64,000 nucleotides of DNA from Kineococcus mangrovi (GTDB lineage: Bacteria; Actinomycetota; Actinomycetes; Actinomycetales; Kineococcaceae), in NCBI RefSeq assembly GCF_041320705.1, contig NZ_JBGGTQ010000001.1:372001-436000 (forward strand), read 5' to 3'. Position numbers and translations under genes: made by a program. The notes beneath the pieces were generated by a model. It ran no database searches, was not told where the DNA came from, and worked only from the letters and a program-made list of their open reading frames with translations. How positions within the stretch are numbered: position 1 is the stretch's first letter; every line of letters starts with the position of its first letter. Positions 48,175-57,405 of this stretch are shown here, piece by piece.

Positions 48175-49563
48175 TTCCACGACCGCCTCGGCCAGGCCCT
48201 CGGCACGGGCCCAGGCCACGGCCTGCTCCGCGGGCAGGGGCCGGGCGAAGAAGAACCCCTGCAGCTCGTCGCAGCCCAGCGCGCACAGGCGGTCCGCGGC
48301 CGCCACGGTCTCCACGCCCTCGGCGACGACGGCCAGGCCGAGCCGGTGCGCGAGCGCGATGACCGAGGAGACGATCACGTCGTCCTCGGGGTGGGCGACG
48401 AGCTCGCTGACGAACTGGCGGTCGATCTTCAGCTCGTGCACCGCGAGCCCGCGCAGGTGCACCAGGCTCGTCGAGCCGGCGCCGAAGTCGTCGACCGCGA
48501 CGCGCACACCGCGCTCGCGCAGCCGGGCGACGGTGGCACGCGCCCCGGCCGGGTCGTGGATGATCGCCGTCTCGGTGATCTCCAGGACCAGGTCGGCGGG
48601 CTCCCAGCGGGTCAGGGCGAGCGCCTCCTCGACGATGCCGAGCAGACCGGTGTCCAGGCTCACCGCGGAGACGTTCACCGCCATCGAGGTCCGCACCCCC
48701 TGCGCCCGCCACGTGGCGGCCTGCCGCAGCGCGGTGATGAGCACCCAGCGGGTCAGGGCGTGGATCAGGTGCGTGCGTTCGACGTACGGCAGGAAGTCGG
48801 CGGGCAGCAGCAGCCCGCGCGTGGGGTGGTCCCACCGGACGAGGGCCTCGAAACCCAGCAGCCGGCTGCCGTCGCCGGACACCTTGGGCTGGTAGTGCAG
48901 GGTCAGCTGGTCGGAGTCCATGGCCCCGCGCAACTGGCCGAGCAGTTCCAGCGCGCCGGTGGAGCGGGGGTCGCTGGCGGCGTCGTAGCGCAGCACCCCG
49001 GCGCGGGCGCGCTTGGCCGCGTACATGGCGATGTCCGCGCGCTGCAGCAGTTCCCCCAGGGAGCGGCCGTCGGGTCCGGACTGCGCCAGGCCGATGCTGC
49101 CCTGCAGGTCGATCGGCACGACACCGGCGTGCAGGTCCCCCACCGCGAGCGCCGCGAGCAGCCGCTTGGCGAGGACCTCCAGCTCGCCGTCGCGCGGGTC
49201 CGGGACGAGGACGGCGAACTCGTCCCCGCCGAGCCGGGTGATCGTGCCGCGGTCGGCGAGCGTGGCCGACAGGACGCGGGCGACCTGGACGAGGACCTCG
49301 TCCCCGGCGGCGTGGCCGAGGGTGTCGTTGACGTCCTTGAACCCGTCGAGGTCCAGCAGCAGCAGGCCGAGGCTGCCCTCGCGGGCCAGGAGGGGGTCGG
49401 CGGTCTCGTGCAGGGCGCGGCGGTTGCCCAGCCCGGTGAGGGGGTCGGTGCGGGCGAGGTCGGCGCGGACGCGGTCGCGCTGGCGCACCAGGACGGTCAG
49501 CACCACCGCCGAGACCACCGAGACCAGGACGGCGACGACCCAGGCGGCGGAGGCGGCACTCAC
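48166..49563 (-). CDS. GGDEF-EAL cyclic-di-GMP enzyme
   Basis: A 465-residue membrane-anchored protein. One membrane helix lies at about 8-25. The GGDEF diguanylate cyclase domain has an intact active-site motif at 112-116 (LGGDEFAVL). No RxxD inhibitory site is visible in the residues just before it. The EAL phosphodiesterase domain follows, with FEALVRWDHP (EAL at 239-241), VNVSAVSLD, EITETAI, DDFGAGSTSL and KIDRQFV, so the catalytic residues are present. Both activities are possible; phosphodiesterase dominance is common in such proteins. There is no periplasmic sensor domain, so input is unclear. GTG start at 49563 is chosen because an earlier start would overlap the next gene. Confidence 0.93.
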   Translation of the reverse strand: MSAASAAWVVAVLVSVVSAVVLTVLVRQRDRVRADLARTDPLTGLGNRRALHETADPLLAREGSLGLLLLDLDGFKDVNDTLGHAAGDEVLVQVARVLSATLADRGTITRLGGDEFAVLVPDPRDGELEVLAKRLLAALAVGDLHAGVVPIDLQGSIGLAQSGPDGRSLGELLQRADIAMYAAKRARAGVLRYDAASDPRSTGALELLGQLRGAMDSDQLTLHYQPKVSGDGSRLLGFEALVRWDHPTRGLLLPADFLPYVERTHLIHALTRWVLITALRQAATWRAQGVRTSMAVNVSAVSLDTGLLGIVEEALALTRWEPADLVLEITETAIIHDPAGARATVARLRERGVRVAVDDFGAGSTSLVHLRGLAVHELKIDRQFVSELVAHPEDDVIVSSVIALAHRLGLAVVAEGVETVAAADRLCALGCDELQGFFFARPLPAEQAVAWARAEGLAEAVVELG

Positions 49564-49618
49564 GCCCGCCCATCGGCAGGTCCGGCGCCCGACCTGAGCA
49601 GCTGAACCCGTTCGGGCC

Positions 49619-50239
49619 TCAGGCGGTCGGGGGGACGCTCCAGCGGTCCAGCACGGGGCGGCCGTGCTCGTGCCCCAGTTGGCCCCACGTCCCGGCCTCG
49701 AGCGCGAAGAGGGCACCGGCCGTGGGCGACAGGCCCAGCCAGGTGGCCAGGAGGATCCGCAGGAAGTGCCCGTGCGCCACCAGCACCACGTCCGGCCCGT
49801 CCCCGCCGTCGCTCCCGTCGCCGGTGAGGGCCTCGGCGCGGCGCAGGACGCTGCGGGCCCGGCCGGCGACCTGGTGGACGGTCTCGCCCGGGGTGTCCCC
49901 GGGGACGACGCCGTCGTGCCAGACGGAGAAGGAGCGGCCCAGCTCGGCGGAGATCTCGCTGGTCGTGCGCCCCTCGTAGGCGCCGTAGTCCCACTCGACG
50001 AGGTCCTCGTCGACCCGCAGGCCGCCGGGGGCCGCGGCCAGGCCGGCCAGCTCCGCGGTGCGCCGGGCCCGCTGGCGGGGGCTGACGAGGACGGCGGCGA
50101 GGTCGCGACCGGCGAACACGGGGGCCAGGCGGCGGGCCTGGTCCTCCCCCACCTCCGTCAGGGGCACGTCCGTGGTGCCGGTGTGCTGGCCGGACAGGCT
50201 CCAGGCGGTCTGACCGTGGCGGACGACGAGGATCGGCAC
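49619..50239 (-). CDS. Histidine phosphatase (phosphoglycerate-mutase-like) family protein
   Basis: A 206-residue histidine-phosphatase-clan protein. The N-terminal RHG motif VVRHGQTAWS supplies the phospho-histidine. VEWDYGAYEG carries the conserved acid pair and VLVAHGHFLRIL the second histidine. Members of this length include small-molecule phosphatases, cobalamin/fructose-2,6-bisphosphate phosphatase-like enzymes and SixA-like proteins; a true glycolytic mutase is less likely because of length. GTG start. It ends 56 bases before the GGDEF-EAL start on the same strand. Confidence 0.9.
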   Translation of the reverse strand: MPILVVRHGQTAWSLSGQHTGTTDVPLTEVGEDQARRLAPVFAGRDLAAVLVSPRQRARRTAELAGLAAAPGGLRVDEDLVEWDYGAYEGRTTSEISAELGRSFSVWHDGVVPGDTPGETVHQVAGRARSVLRRAEALTGDGSDGGDGPDVVLVAHGHFLRILLATWLGLSPTAGALFALEAGTWGQLGHEHGRPVLDRWSVPPTA

Positions 50240-50262
50240 GCCAGGAGGCTAGCGTTCGGCCG

Positions 50263-51357
50263 GTGACGCAGGCGACGGCAGGCCCGGTGGACGGCCCGGT
50301 GGCGCGGCGCGAGCGCATCGCGGCGCTCGTCGCCGCCCGCGGCACGGCCCGGGTGGCCGACCTGGCGGCCGAGCTGGGCGCGGCCCCGGTGACGGTGCGC
50401 CGGGACGTGGAGGCGCTCGCGGCGGCCGGGCGGCTGCACCGGCGGCACGGCGTGGTCAGCGCCGCGCGGCCGGACGCCCCGGCGCTGGGGCGCGTCGTGG
50501 CCGTCGGCGAACCGAACGGCTACCTCGGGGTCATCCTGCGCGGGGCCGACGCCGCCGTCGCCGCGCACGGCGGCCGGTACGTCCTGGAGGTCGCCCGCGA
50601 CGGGGCGGCGGCCGCGGCGGCGGTGCGCCGGGCGCTGCGGGCCCCGGACCTGGCCGGGATCCTCTACGCCCCGCGCTGGCGCTCGGTCGAGGAGGTCGCG
50701 GCGGACCCGCTGGCCGGGGTGTGCCCGCCGGAGGTGCCGCTCGTGCTCGTCGAGCGGTTCGCCCCGCGCGGGTCGGCGCTGGCCGGCCGGGACGCGGTGC
50801 GCAGCGACCACGCCACGGGGGTGCACCTGGCGCTGTCGCACCTGCGGGCCCACGGGCACCGGCGGATCGTCGCCTTCTGCCGGGACGACTCCCCCTCCGC
50901 GCGCACCGTGCGGGGCTGCTTCCGCGACGCGCTGCGCTCCCTCGGGCTGCCCGTCCTGTCCGCCCCGCTGCTGAGCTGCGACGGCGCCGACGCGGCGCAC
51001 GGCGCGCAGGCGCCGGACCCGGCCGAGGCCGTGCGGCGGCTGCGGGCGACGGCCGTCCTCGTGCACTCCGACGCCGACGCGCTGTCCCTGGTCCCCCGGC
51101 TCGCCGGGGCCGGGCTGCGGGTGCCCGACGACGTCAGCCTCGTCGCCTACGACGACGTGGTGGCCGGGCTCGGCGACGTGCGGCTGACGGCCGTGGCCCC
51201 GCCGAAGCGGGAGGTGGGCCGGGCGGCGGTGGACCTGCTGGCGTGGCGGCGGGCGTCCCCCGACGCGCCCTGCCGGCACCTGGAGATCGCCCCGCACCTG
51301 GTCGAGCGGCACAGCGTCTCCTCGATCGATCGATCGCGGACGAGCGATCGATCTTGA
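50263..51357 (+). CDS. Hybrid regulator: DeoR-type HTH plus LacI-type effector domain
   Basis: A 364-residue regulator with a mixed architecture. Residues about 14-60 form a DeoR-type winged helix (RRERIAALVAARGTARVADLAAELGAAPVTVRRDVEALAAAGRLHRRHG). Residues about 80-350 form a periplasmic-binding-like effector domain of LacI/GalR type (YLGVILRGADA, VPLVLVERF, HRRIVAFCRDDSPS, DVSLVAYDDVV). The last 20 residues (VSSIDRSRTSDRS) overlap a perfect inverted repeat, the likely operator for the downstream operon. GTG start. The sensed compound is probably a sugar or sugar acid from DUF2264-type substrates, by inference. Confidence 0.88.
   Translation: MTQATAGPVDGPVARRERIAALVAARGTARVADLAAELGAAPVTVRRDVEALAAAGRLHRRHGVVSAARPDAPALGRVVAVGEPNGYLGVILRGADAAVAAHGGRYVLEVARDGAAAAAAVRRALRAPDLAGILYAPRWRSVEEVAADPLAGVCPPEVPLVLVERFAPRGSALAGRDAVRSDHATGVHLALSHLRAHGHRRIVAFCRDDSPSARTVRGCFRDALRSLGLPVLSAPLLSCDGADAAHGAQAPDPAEAVRRLRATAVLVHSDADALSLVPRLAGAGLRVPDDVSLVAYDDVVAGLGDVRLTAVAPPKREVGRAAVDLLAWRRASPDAPCRHLEIAPHLVERHSVSSIDRSRTSDRS
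51328..51353. promoter_or_regulatory. Perfect 10-bp inverted repeat operator
   Basis: GATCGATCGC and GCGATCGATC with a six-base spacer, inside the last codons of the hybrid regulator gene. A TTGACT -35 box follows immediately (51354-51359) and a GACAGT -10-like box lies at 51378-51383. The start codon of the next gene is at 51390, so the message may be leaderless. It is a strong candidate operator for the hybrid regulator. Confidence 0.65.
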
Positions 51358-51389
51358 CTGCTCCGGTGGCCCGCCGGGACAGTCCGCCC

Positions 51390-52382
51390 ATGATGCGCGC
51401 CGCCCTGGCGATGAGCCCGCCCACCTACGACCGGATCGTCGACGGCCCGTTCCTGGACCGGTTGCACCGGTGCGTGGACCTGCGGCCGGGTGTGCTGACG
51501 GAGTTCTCCAGCCCCGCCGCGCTCGCCGCGCTGTCCGAGGTCGACGTCCTCGTCACCGGCTGGGGCTGCCCCGTCCTGGACCCCGCCGTGGTGAGCTCGG
51601 CCCCGCGGTTGCGGGCCGTGGTCCACGCCGCCGGGTCGGTGCGCGCGCACGTCACCCCGGCCGTCTGGGAACGCGGGATCGTCGTCTCCTCGGCGGCGGC
51701 GCAGAACGCGGTGCCGGTGGCGGAGTTCACGCTGGCCGTCGTGCTGCTGGCCGGCAAGGACGTCCTCGCCGCCGCGCACGGGTACCGCGCGCGGCGGTCG
51801 CGCCCGGCGACGCTGCCCGAGGGGCGCGGGAACTTCGGGTCCACCGTCGGGGTGCTGTCCGCCTCCCTGGTGGGCCGCCGCGTGCTGGAACTCCTGCGCC
51901 CCTTCGACGTCGAACCGCTCGTCCACGACCCCTACGTTCCGGACGCCGAACTGCGCGCCCTGGGTGCCGAACCCGTGGGTCTGCTGGAACTGGCCGCCCG
52001 CAGCGACGTGTTCAGCGTCCACACCCCCCTGCTGCCCGAGACGCGCGGTCTCGTCGACGCCCGGGTCCTGGCGGCGCTGCCCGACGGGGCGACCGTCGTC
52101 AACACCGCGCGCGGCGCCGTCGTGGACGCCGCGGCGCTGGAGGCCGAACTCCTGCGCGGCCGGCTCACCGCCGTCCTCGACGTCACCGACCCCGAACCCC
52201 TCCCGGCCGACTCCCCCCTGTGGGACCTGCCGAACGTCCTGCTGACCCCCCACGTGGCGGGGTCGCAGGGCAACGAGCTGCGCCGGTTGACGTCCGCGGC
52301 GGCGGCCGAGGTGGAACGGCTCGCCGCGGGGCTGCCGCTGCGCCACCCCGTGGCCCACCCCTCCCTGTCCCGCACCGCCTAG
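51390..52382 (+). CDS. D-isomer-specific 2-hydroxyacid dehydrogenase
   Basis: A 330-residue NAD(P)-dependent dehydrogenase. Catalytic residues are R241 (NTARGAVVD), E269 (DVTDPEP) and H288 (LLTPHVAGS), all in the expected places. The nucleotide-binding turn that normally reads GxGxxG is here GVLSASLVG, with the first two glycines replaced by serine. Substrate specificity (glycerate, glyoxylate, phosphoglycerate or another) cannot be told. ATG start. The DUF2264 gene follows 9 bases later; this pairing suggests breakdown of a sugar-derived acid under the hybrid regulator. Confidence 0.92.
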   Translation: MMRAALAMSPPTYDRIVDGPFLDRLHRCVDLRPGVLTEFSSPAALAALSEVDVLVTGWGCPVLDPAVVSSAPRLRAVVHAAGSVRAHVTPAVWERGIVVSSAAAQNAVPVAEFTLAVVLLAGKDVLAAAHGYRARRSRPATLPEGRGNFGSTVGVLSASLVGRRVLELLRPFDVEPLVHDPYVPDAELRALGAEPVGLLELAARSDVFSVHTPLLPETRGLVDARVLAALPDGATVVNTARGAVVDAAALEAELLRGRLTAVLDVTDPEPLPADSPLWDLPNVLLTPHVAGSQGNELRRLTSAAAAEVERLAAGLPLRHPVAHPSLSRTA

Positions 52383-52391
52383 GGAGAACCC

Positions 52392-54302
52392 GTGCCCCTG
52401 CTGACCCAGGTCCCCGAGGACCGCGCCCTGTCCCCCGTCACCGGGTGGACCCGGGCGCACTGGCTGGCCGCGGCCGACGACCTGCTGCTGGCCGTGCGCC
52501 CCTGGGCGACACCGGGTTTCGGCCGCCTCGACCTGCCCGGGGAACCCGCGCGCGCCGGCTGGGTCTGCGACGGCCTGGAGGGTTTCGCCCGCACGTTCCT
52601 GACCGCCGCGCTCCGCGTCGCGGGCACCGGCGGTCAGGACCCGCACGGGCACCTGGACCACTACCGGCGCGGTCTGCTCGCGGGGACCCGGACCCCGGGC
52701 GCCGACGACGCCGAGTCGTGGCCGCCGGTGCGGTCCGCGCGCGACGGCGGACAGCCGATGGTCGAGTCCGCCTCGATCGCCCTGGCCCTGGACCTCACCC
52801 GGGAGTGGTTGTGGGACGGGTTGTCCGGGGCCGAGCAGGACCGGGTCGAGGACTGGTTGCGGGGCAGCCTGCGCCACGAACCCGCACCGAACAACTGGTA
52901 CCTGTTCCCCCTGGCCGTGGCCTCGTTCCTCACCGGCGCCGGCCGCGGCGACGCCGAGACGGAACGCGCGGTGGACAGGGGCCTGGAACTCCTGGAGGGC
53001 TGGTACCGCGGGCAGGGGTGGTACTCCGACGGCGACGGGCGGGTGTTCGACCACTACGTCGGCTGGGCCCTGCACCTCTACCCGGTGCTGCACGCCCACC
53101 TGCGCGCCGACACCGACCTCGCGCAGCGCGTCGGCGGCCGGCTGCGGGAGTTCCTGGAGGTCTTCGCCCGCACGTTCGACGCGAACGGCGCCCCGCTGCA
53201 CCAGGGGCGGTCCCTCACCTACCGGTTCGCCGCGGCCGGGTCCGTCGCCGCGGGGGCCCTCACCGGCGCCACGCCGTGGTCGCCGGGCGTCAGCCGGTCC
53301 CTGCTGTCGGGGGCCGTGCGCCACTTCCTCGACCGCGGGGCGAGGCGGGAGGGGTTGTTCGTCCGCGGCTGGTACGGACCGCACGCCGCGACGGTGCAGG
53401 ACTACTCCGGCCCGGGGTCGCCGTACTGGCTGTCGAAGGCGTTCGTCGCGCTGCTGGCCCCCGCCGACCACCCGCTCTGGACGGCCGTGGAGGAACCGGT
53501 CCCGGCCGCGGGCCCGGCGCGCACGACCCCCGTGGCCCCCGCGGGCTGGCTCGTGCAGAACACCCCCGACGGCCTGGTCCGCGTGCACAACCACGGCTCG
53601 GACCACTCCCGGCCCGGGCAGCCGACCGGCGCCGACCCGCTGTACGCGCGCCTGGCGTACTCCACGCGCACCGGCCCGACGTCGGCCGCGAACGTCGCCG
53701 ACAACACCGTCGTGGTGCACCGGGAGGACGGGAGCGGCGGTCCGCGCGACGGCGTCCGGGCCGGGTTCGACCCCGTGGGCACGGGGGCGGGGTGGGCGGC
53801 CAGCCGGCACCGGCCGCTCTTCCCCGGCGGGCACCTGCCCCAGGCGCGGGTGCTGAGCGTCCTCGTCGCGCGCGGGGCGTGGGAGGTGCGGGTCTTCGCC
53901 TGGGAGGCGGTCCCGGCCGGCACCGCGGTCAGCGCGACCGGCTGGGCCCTGGCCGCCGCGCGGCCGGAGGACCTCGTCGCCGACGTGGGCGCCAGGACCG
54001 TCCAGGTGGCCGGCGCCGGGCTGCGCTCGGTGTTCACCGCGGTCGCCGGGTTCGACGTCGCCGACGTCGTGCGCGCCCCCGCCGGGACCGCCTTCGGCGC
54101 CTGGGCCCTGGTGCCGCGGCTGCGGGGTGCGGCCGGCGGTTCCCCGGCCGTGGTGAGCGCGGCGCTGTCCGCGCAGGACCCGGGCCCGGCACCGGACGTG
54201 GTGGTCACCGGCCGCGAGGTCTCGGCCGCGTTCGCCGACGGAGCCCGGTGCCGCATCACCCTGGCCTCCGCCGCGGGCGACGACCCGGTGGTGGAGTGGT
54301 AA
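52392..54302 (+). CDS. DUF2264 domain protein
   Basis: A 636-residue protein of DUF2264, a family of presumed alpha/alpha-toroid plus beta-sandwich proteins found in carbohydrate-utilisation loci. [55 protein letters not shown] and [12 protein letters not shown] give the helical part; [21 protein letters not shown] and [22 protein letters not shown] start the second part. There is no signal peptide, so it is cytoplasmic. The family is suspected to act on uronic-acid oligosaccharides but the reaction is not proven. GTG start. It is in an operon with the dehydrogenase. Confidence 0.88.
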   Translation: MPLLTQVPEDRALSPVTGWTRAHWLAAADDLLLAVRPWATPGFGRLDLPGEPARAGWVCDGLEGFARTFLTAALRVAGTGGQDPHGHLDHYRRGLLAGTRTPGADDAESWPPVRSARDGGQPMVESASIALALDLTREWLWDGLSGAEQDRVEDWLRGSLRHEPAPNNWYLFPLAVASFLTGAGRGDAETERAVDRGLELLEGWYRGQGWYSDGDGRVFDHYVGWALHLYPVLHAHLRADTDLAQRVGGRLREFLEVFARTFDANGAPLHQGRSLTYRFAAAGSVAAGALTGATPWSPGVSRSLLSGAVRHFLDRGARREGLFVRGWYGPHAATVQDYSGPGSPYWLSKAFVALLAPADHPLWTAVEEPVPAAGPARTTPVAPAGWLVQNTPDGLVRVHNHGSDHSRPGQPTGADPLYARLAYSTRTGPTSAANVADNTVVVHREDGSGGPRDGVRAGFDPVGTGAGWAASRHRPLFPGGHLPQARVLSVLVARGAWEVRVFAWEAVPAGTAVSATGWALAAARPEDLVADVGARTVQVAGAGLRSVFTAVAGFDVADVVRAPAGTAFGAWALVPRLRGAAGGSPAVVSAALSAQDPGPAPDVVVTGREVSAAFADGARCRITLASAAGDDPVVEW

Positions 54303-54313
54303 GAACTGTCGCC

Positions 54314-54841
54314 GTGGAACCCTTCGCCGACGTGCTGACCGCCAACGCCGAGTACGCCAGGACCTTCGTCGACGACGGGCGGCCCGGGGTCGCCGGCGTC
54401 GGCCTCGCCGTCATCACCTGCATGGACTCGCGCATCTCGCCGCTGGAGATGCTCGGCCTGTCCAAGGGCGACGCGAAGATCCTGCGCAACGCCGGCGCCC
54501 GCGTCACCGACGACACCCTGCGCACCCTCGTCCTGGCCCACTACCTGCTCGGGGTCGAGCGCGTGCTGCTGCTGGCGCACACCGACTGCGGGATGACGAA
54601 GAACACCGACACCGACGTGCACGCCAAGGTGCTCGCCCAGGGCGTGGACTCGCGCAGCATCGACTTCCGCACCATCGCCGACCAGCGCGCCACCCTCGTC
54701 CACGACGTGCAGCGCATCCGGTCCTGGCCCTTCCTGCCCCCGCTGATGCCCGTCTGCGGCGGCGTCTACGACGTCCGCAGCGGGGCGATCGAGGTGGTCG
54801 TGCCCGCGGACGCCGCGGCCGAGGACCTGCCCCGGGCCTGA
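54314..54841 (+). CDS. Beta-class carbonic anhydrase
   Basis: A 175-residue enzyme interconverting CO2 and bicarbonate. The zinc ligands are C36 (in TCMDSR), H89 and C92 (in AHTDCGM). D38 and R40 form the conserved Asp-Arg dyad. [18 protein letters not shown] follows the first cysteine. The protein is at the short end of the beta class, as in the type common in actinobacteria. GTG at 54314 is used; a GTG at 54296 overlapping the DUF2264 stop is also possible. The gene's link to the operon above is unclear. Confidence 0.93.
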   Translation: MEPFADVLTANAEYARTFVDDGRPGVAGVGLAVITCMDSRISPLEMLGLSKGDAKILRNAGARVTDDTLRTLVLAHYLLGVERVLLLAHTDCGMTKNTDTDVHAKVLAQGVDSRSIDFRTIADQRATLVHDVQRIRSWPFLPPLMPVCGGVYDVRSGAIEVVVPADAAAEDLPRA

Positions 54842-54853
54842 GGACGCCGCCTC

Positions 54854-55609
54854 GTGCCCGGTCCCATCCAGTCCATCGAGCGGGCGGTCGCCGTGCTGCG
54901 CCTGCTCGCCGGGGCCGGGCAGGGCCTGGGCGTCGTCGACATCGGCAACGCCCTCGGGCTGGCCAAGACGACGGCGCACGGCATCGTCCGCACGCTCGTC
55001 GACGCCGGGCTCGTCGTCCAGGACGAGGACGGCGACTACCGCGCGGCGCCCGCGCTGTCCGACCTGGGCCGCCCGCGCATCGACGCCAACGACCTGCGCG
55101 CCCGCGCGGTGAACTGGGCCGACTCCCTCGCCAGCCGGACCGGGGAGTCGGTCCTGCTCGCGACGCTGTCCGAGGGGCGGGCCCTCGTCGTGCACCACGT
55201 GTTCCGCCCCGACGACAGCGCCCAGCAGCTGCGCACCGGGACCTCGCTCCCGGCGCACGCGTGCGCCCTGGGCAAGGTCCTGCTGGCCTGGGCCCCCGTG
55301 CGCCCCGACCGCCGTCGCCTCATCGCCATGACCGGGCGCACGGTCACCGACCCGGCCGCCCTGCGGCGCACGCTGGCCGCCGTGCGCGAGCAGGGCTGGG
55401 CCCTGGAGGTGGAGGAGGCCGCCCCCGGGGTCGCGGGCATCGCCGCCCCCGTGCGCGACCTCGGCGGGATCGTCGTCGGGGCGCTCGGCGTCGACGGCGA
55501 CGTCGACCGCGTCGTCGACGTGCGCGGGCGCCCGCGGGCCGGGCTCGTGCCAGCGGTGCGGCAGGCCGCCCGGTCGATCTCCCGCGGCCTCGGCGCGCGC
55601 GAGCGGTGA
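54854..55609 (+). CDS. IclR-family regulator next to glycerol kinase
   Basis: A 251-residue IclR-type protein. The winged helix is in [51 protein letters not shown], and the effector domain contains [15 protein letters not shown] and [27 protein letters not shown]. It lies 38 bases upstream of glpK on the same strand, so it is likely the glycerol or glycerol-3-phosphate responsive regulator of that gene. This IclR-glpK order is common in actinobacteria. GTG start. The carbonic anhydrase gene ends 12 bases upstream. Confidence 0.9.
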   Translation: MPGPIQSIERAVAVLRLLAGAGQGLGVVDIGNALGLAKTTAHGIVRTLVDAGLVVQDEDGDYRAAPALSDLGRPRIDANDLRARAVNWADSLASRTGESVLLATLSEGRALVVHHVFRPDDSAQQLRTGTSLPAHACALGKVLLAWAPVRPDRRRLIAMTGRTVTDPAALRRTLAAVREQGWALEVEEAAPGVAGIAAPVRDLGGIVVGALGVDGDVDRVVDVRGRPRAGLVPAVRQAARSISRGLGARER

Positions 55610-55647
55610 GGACCCGTCGGGCGGGACCCGTCGGGCAGGATGACGCC

Positions 55648-57171
55648 GTGAGCGACCACCGACCCGAGCACCAGGGGTACGTCGTCGCCGTCGACCAGGG
55701 CACCACCTCGACCCGGTGCATCCTGTTCGACCACGCGGGCCGGCTCGTCGCGGTCGCCCAGCGCGAGCACCGCCAGCACTACCCCCGCCCCGGCTGGGTC
55801 GAGCACGACGCCGCGGAGATCTGGCGCAACGTGGCCCGGCTCGTCCCGCAGGCCATGGCCCAGGTCGAGGCCACCCCCGCCGACGTCGTCGCCGTCGGCA
55901 TCACCAACCAGCGCGAGACCGTCGTCGCGTGGGACCGGCGCACGGGCGATCCCGTCGGTCCCGCGGTCGTGTGGCAGGACACCCGCACGGCCGACCTCGT
56001 CGAGGAGCTGTCGGACGCGGCGGGCGGGGCCGACCGGTTCACCGACGTGTGCGGGCTGCCCCTGACGACGTACTTCTCCGGTCCGCGGCTGGGGTGGATG
56101 CTGCGGGCCGACGCGGGGTTGCGGCGGCGGGCGGAGGCCGGCGAGGTCCTGTTCGGCACGATGGACTCCTGGCTGGTGTGGAACCTCACCGGGGGCCCCG
56201 ACGGCGGCCGGCACGTCACCGACGTGACGAACGCGAGCCGCACGATGCTCATGGACCTCACGACGCTGGACTACTCCCCGCAGATGCTCGAGGTGTTCGG
56301 CGTGCCGCGGCGCTGCCTGCCGCGGATCGTCCCGAGCTCGCAGGTCTACGGCCGGGCCCGCGCCGTCGTCCCGGGGGCCGTCATCGGCGCGGCCCTGGGC
56401 GACCAGCAGGCGGCGCTGTTCGGCCAGACGTGCTTCTCCCCCGGCGACGCCAAGTGCACCTACGGCACCGGCAGCTTCCTGCTGATGAACACCGGTGCGG
56501 AGATCACCCGGTCCTCGCACGGCCTGCTGACGACGGTGGCCCACCAGGTCGCGGGCGAACCCCCGGTGTACGCGCTGGAGGGTTCCATCGCGGTGACCGG
56601 AGCGCTCGTGCAGTGGCTGCGCGACAACCTCGGCCTCATCTCCACCGCACCGGAGGTGGAGACCCTGGCCCGCACCGTCCCCGACAACGGCGGCTGCTAC
56701 TTCGTGCCCGCGTTCTCGGGGTTGTTCGCCCCGCACTGGCGCGCCGAGGCCCGCGGCCTGCTCATCGGGTTGACGGGCTACGTGACGAAGGGGCACATCG
56801 CCCGCGCCGCCCTGGAGTCCACGGCGTGGCAGACGCGCGAGGTCGTGGAGGCGATGGACGCCGACTCGGGGTTGCGGCTGAGCTCGCTGCGCGTGGACGG
56901 CGGCATGACGTCGAACAACCTGCTCATGCAGACCGTCGCGGACGTCCTCGACGCGCCCGTGGTGCGGCCCATGGTCAGCGAGACCGTCTCCCTCGGGGCG
57001 GCCTACTCCGCCGGCCTCGCGGTGGGTTTCTGGCCCGACCGGGAGGCGCTGCGCCGGCGCTGGCACCGGGCCGGGCAGTGGACGCCCGCGATGGGGCCGG
57101 AGAGCCGCGACCGCGGGTGGGAGGACTGGCAGGAGGCCGTGCGGCGCACGTTCGGGTGGATCCGGCACTGA
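55648..57171 (+). CDS. glpK: Glycerol kinase
   Basis: A 507-residue FGGY-family kinase making sn-glycerol 3-phosphate from glycerol and ATP. The N-terminal phosphate motif is [37 protein letters not shown] and the substrate-binding [11 protein letters not shown] follow. [12 protein letters not shown] and [11 protein letters not shown] give the ATP-binding core, and [18 protein letters not shown] the adenosine motif. GTG start with AGGATG upstream. No glycerol facilitator or dehydrogenase gene is adjacent. Confidence 0.97.
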   Translation: MSDHRPEHQGYVVAVDQGTTSTRCILFDHAGRLVAVAQREHRQHYPRPGWVEHDAAEIWRNVARLVPQAMAQVEATPADVVAVGITNQRETVVAWDRRTGDPVGPAVVWQDTRTADLVEELSDAAGGADRFTDVCGLPLTTYFSGPRLGWMLRADAGLRRRAEAGEVLFGTMDSWLVWNLTGGPDGGRHVTDVTNASRTMLMDLTTLDYSPQMLEVFGVPRRCLPRIVPSSQVYGRARAVVPGAVIGAALGDQQAALFGQTCFSPGDAKCTYGTGSFLLMNTGAEITRSSHGLLTTVAHQVAGEPPVYALEGSIAVTGALVQWLRDNLGLISTAPEVETLARTVPDNGGCYFVPAFSGLFAPHWRAEARGLLIGLTGYVTKGHIARAALESTAWQTREVVEAMDADSGLRLSSLRVDGGMTSNNLLMQTVADVLDAPVVRPMVSETVSLGAAYSAGLAVGFWPDREALRRRWHRAGQWTPAMGPESRDRGWEDWQEAVRRTFGWIRH

Positions 57172-57183
57172 CGGCGCCGGCCC

Positions 57184-57203
57184 GGTGCCCGGGGGCCGGC
57201 ACC
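57184..57203 (+). terminator. Hairpin after glpK
   Basis: GGTGCC and GGCACC arms around an eight-base loop, 12 bases beyond the glpK stop. The 234-base gap to the convergent CapA gene holds no credible gene; apart from this hairpin I see nothing in it. Confidence 0.5.
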
Positions 57204-57405
57204 GCTGCTGACGTGGACGGGGCCGCCGGGGTCGCGGTGCTTCCCGCAGCACCGTGATGCCGTCGAGCGCGGGGTCGTGGACGCGGTCGGTGTCGACGAG
57301 CGCGCCACCCGCTGCCCGGCGGACGCGGCGTGTCCAGTCCCCGGCACGAGCGGCCGCCTCCCCGCCTCCCCGCCGGTCCACCCGTCCGGGCGGGCGGCGG
57401 TGAGG

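Noticed and set aside
57172-57405. Possible gene in the glpK-capA gap
   Set aside because: Short ORFs exist on both strands, but none has a ribosome-binding site, known motif or coupling with neighbours.
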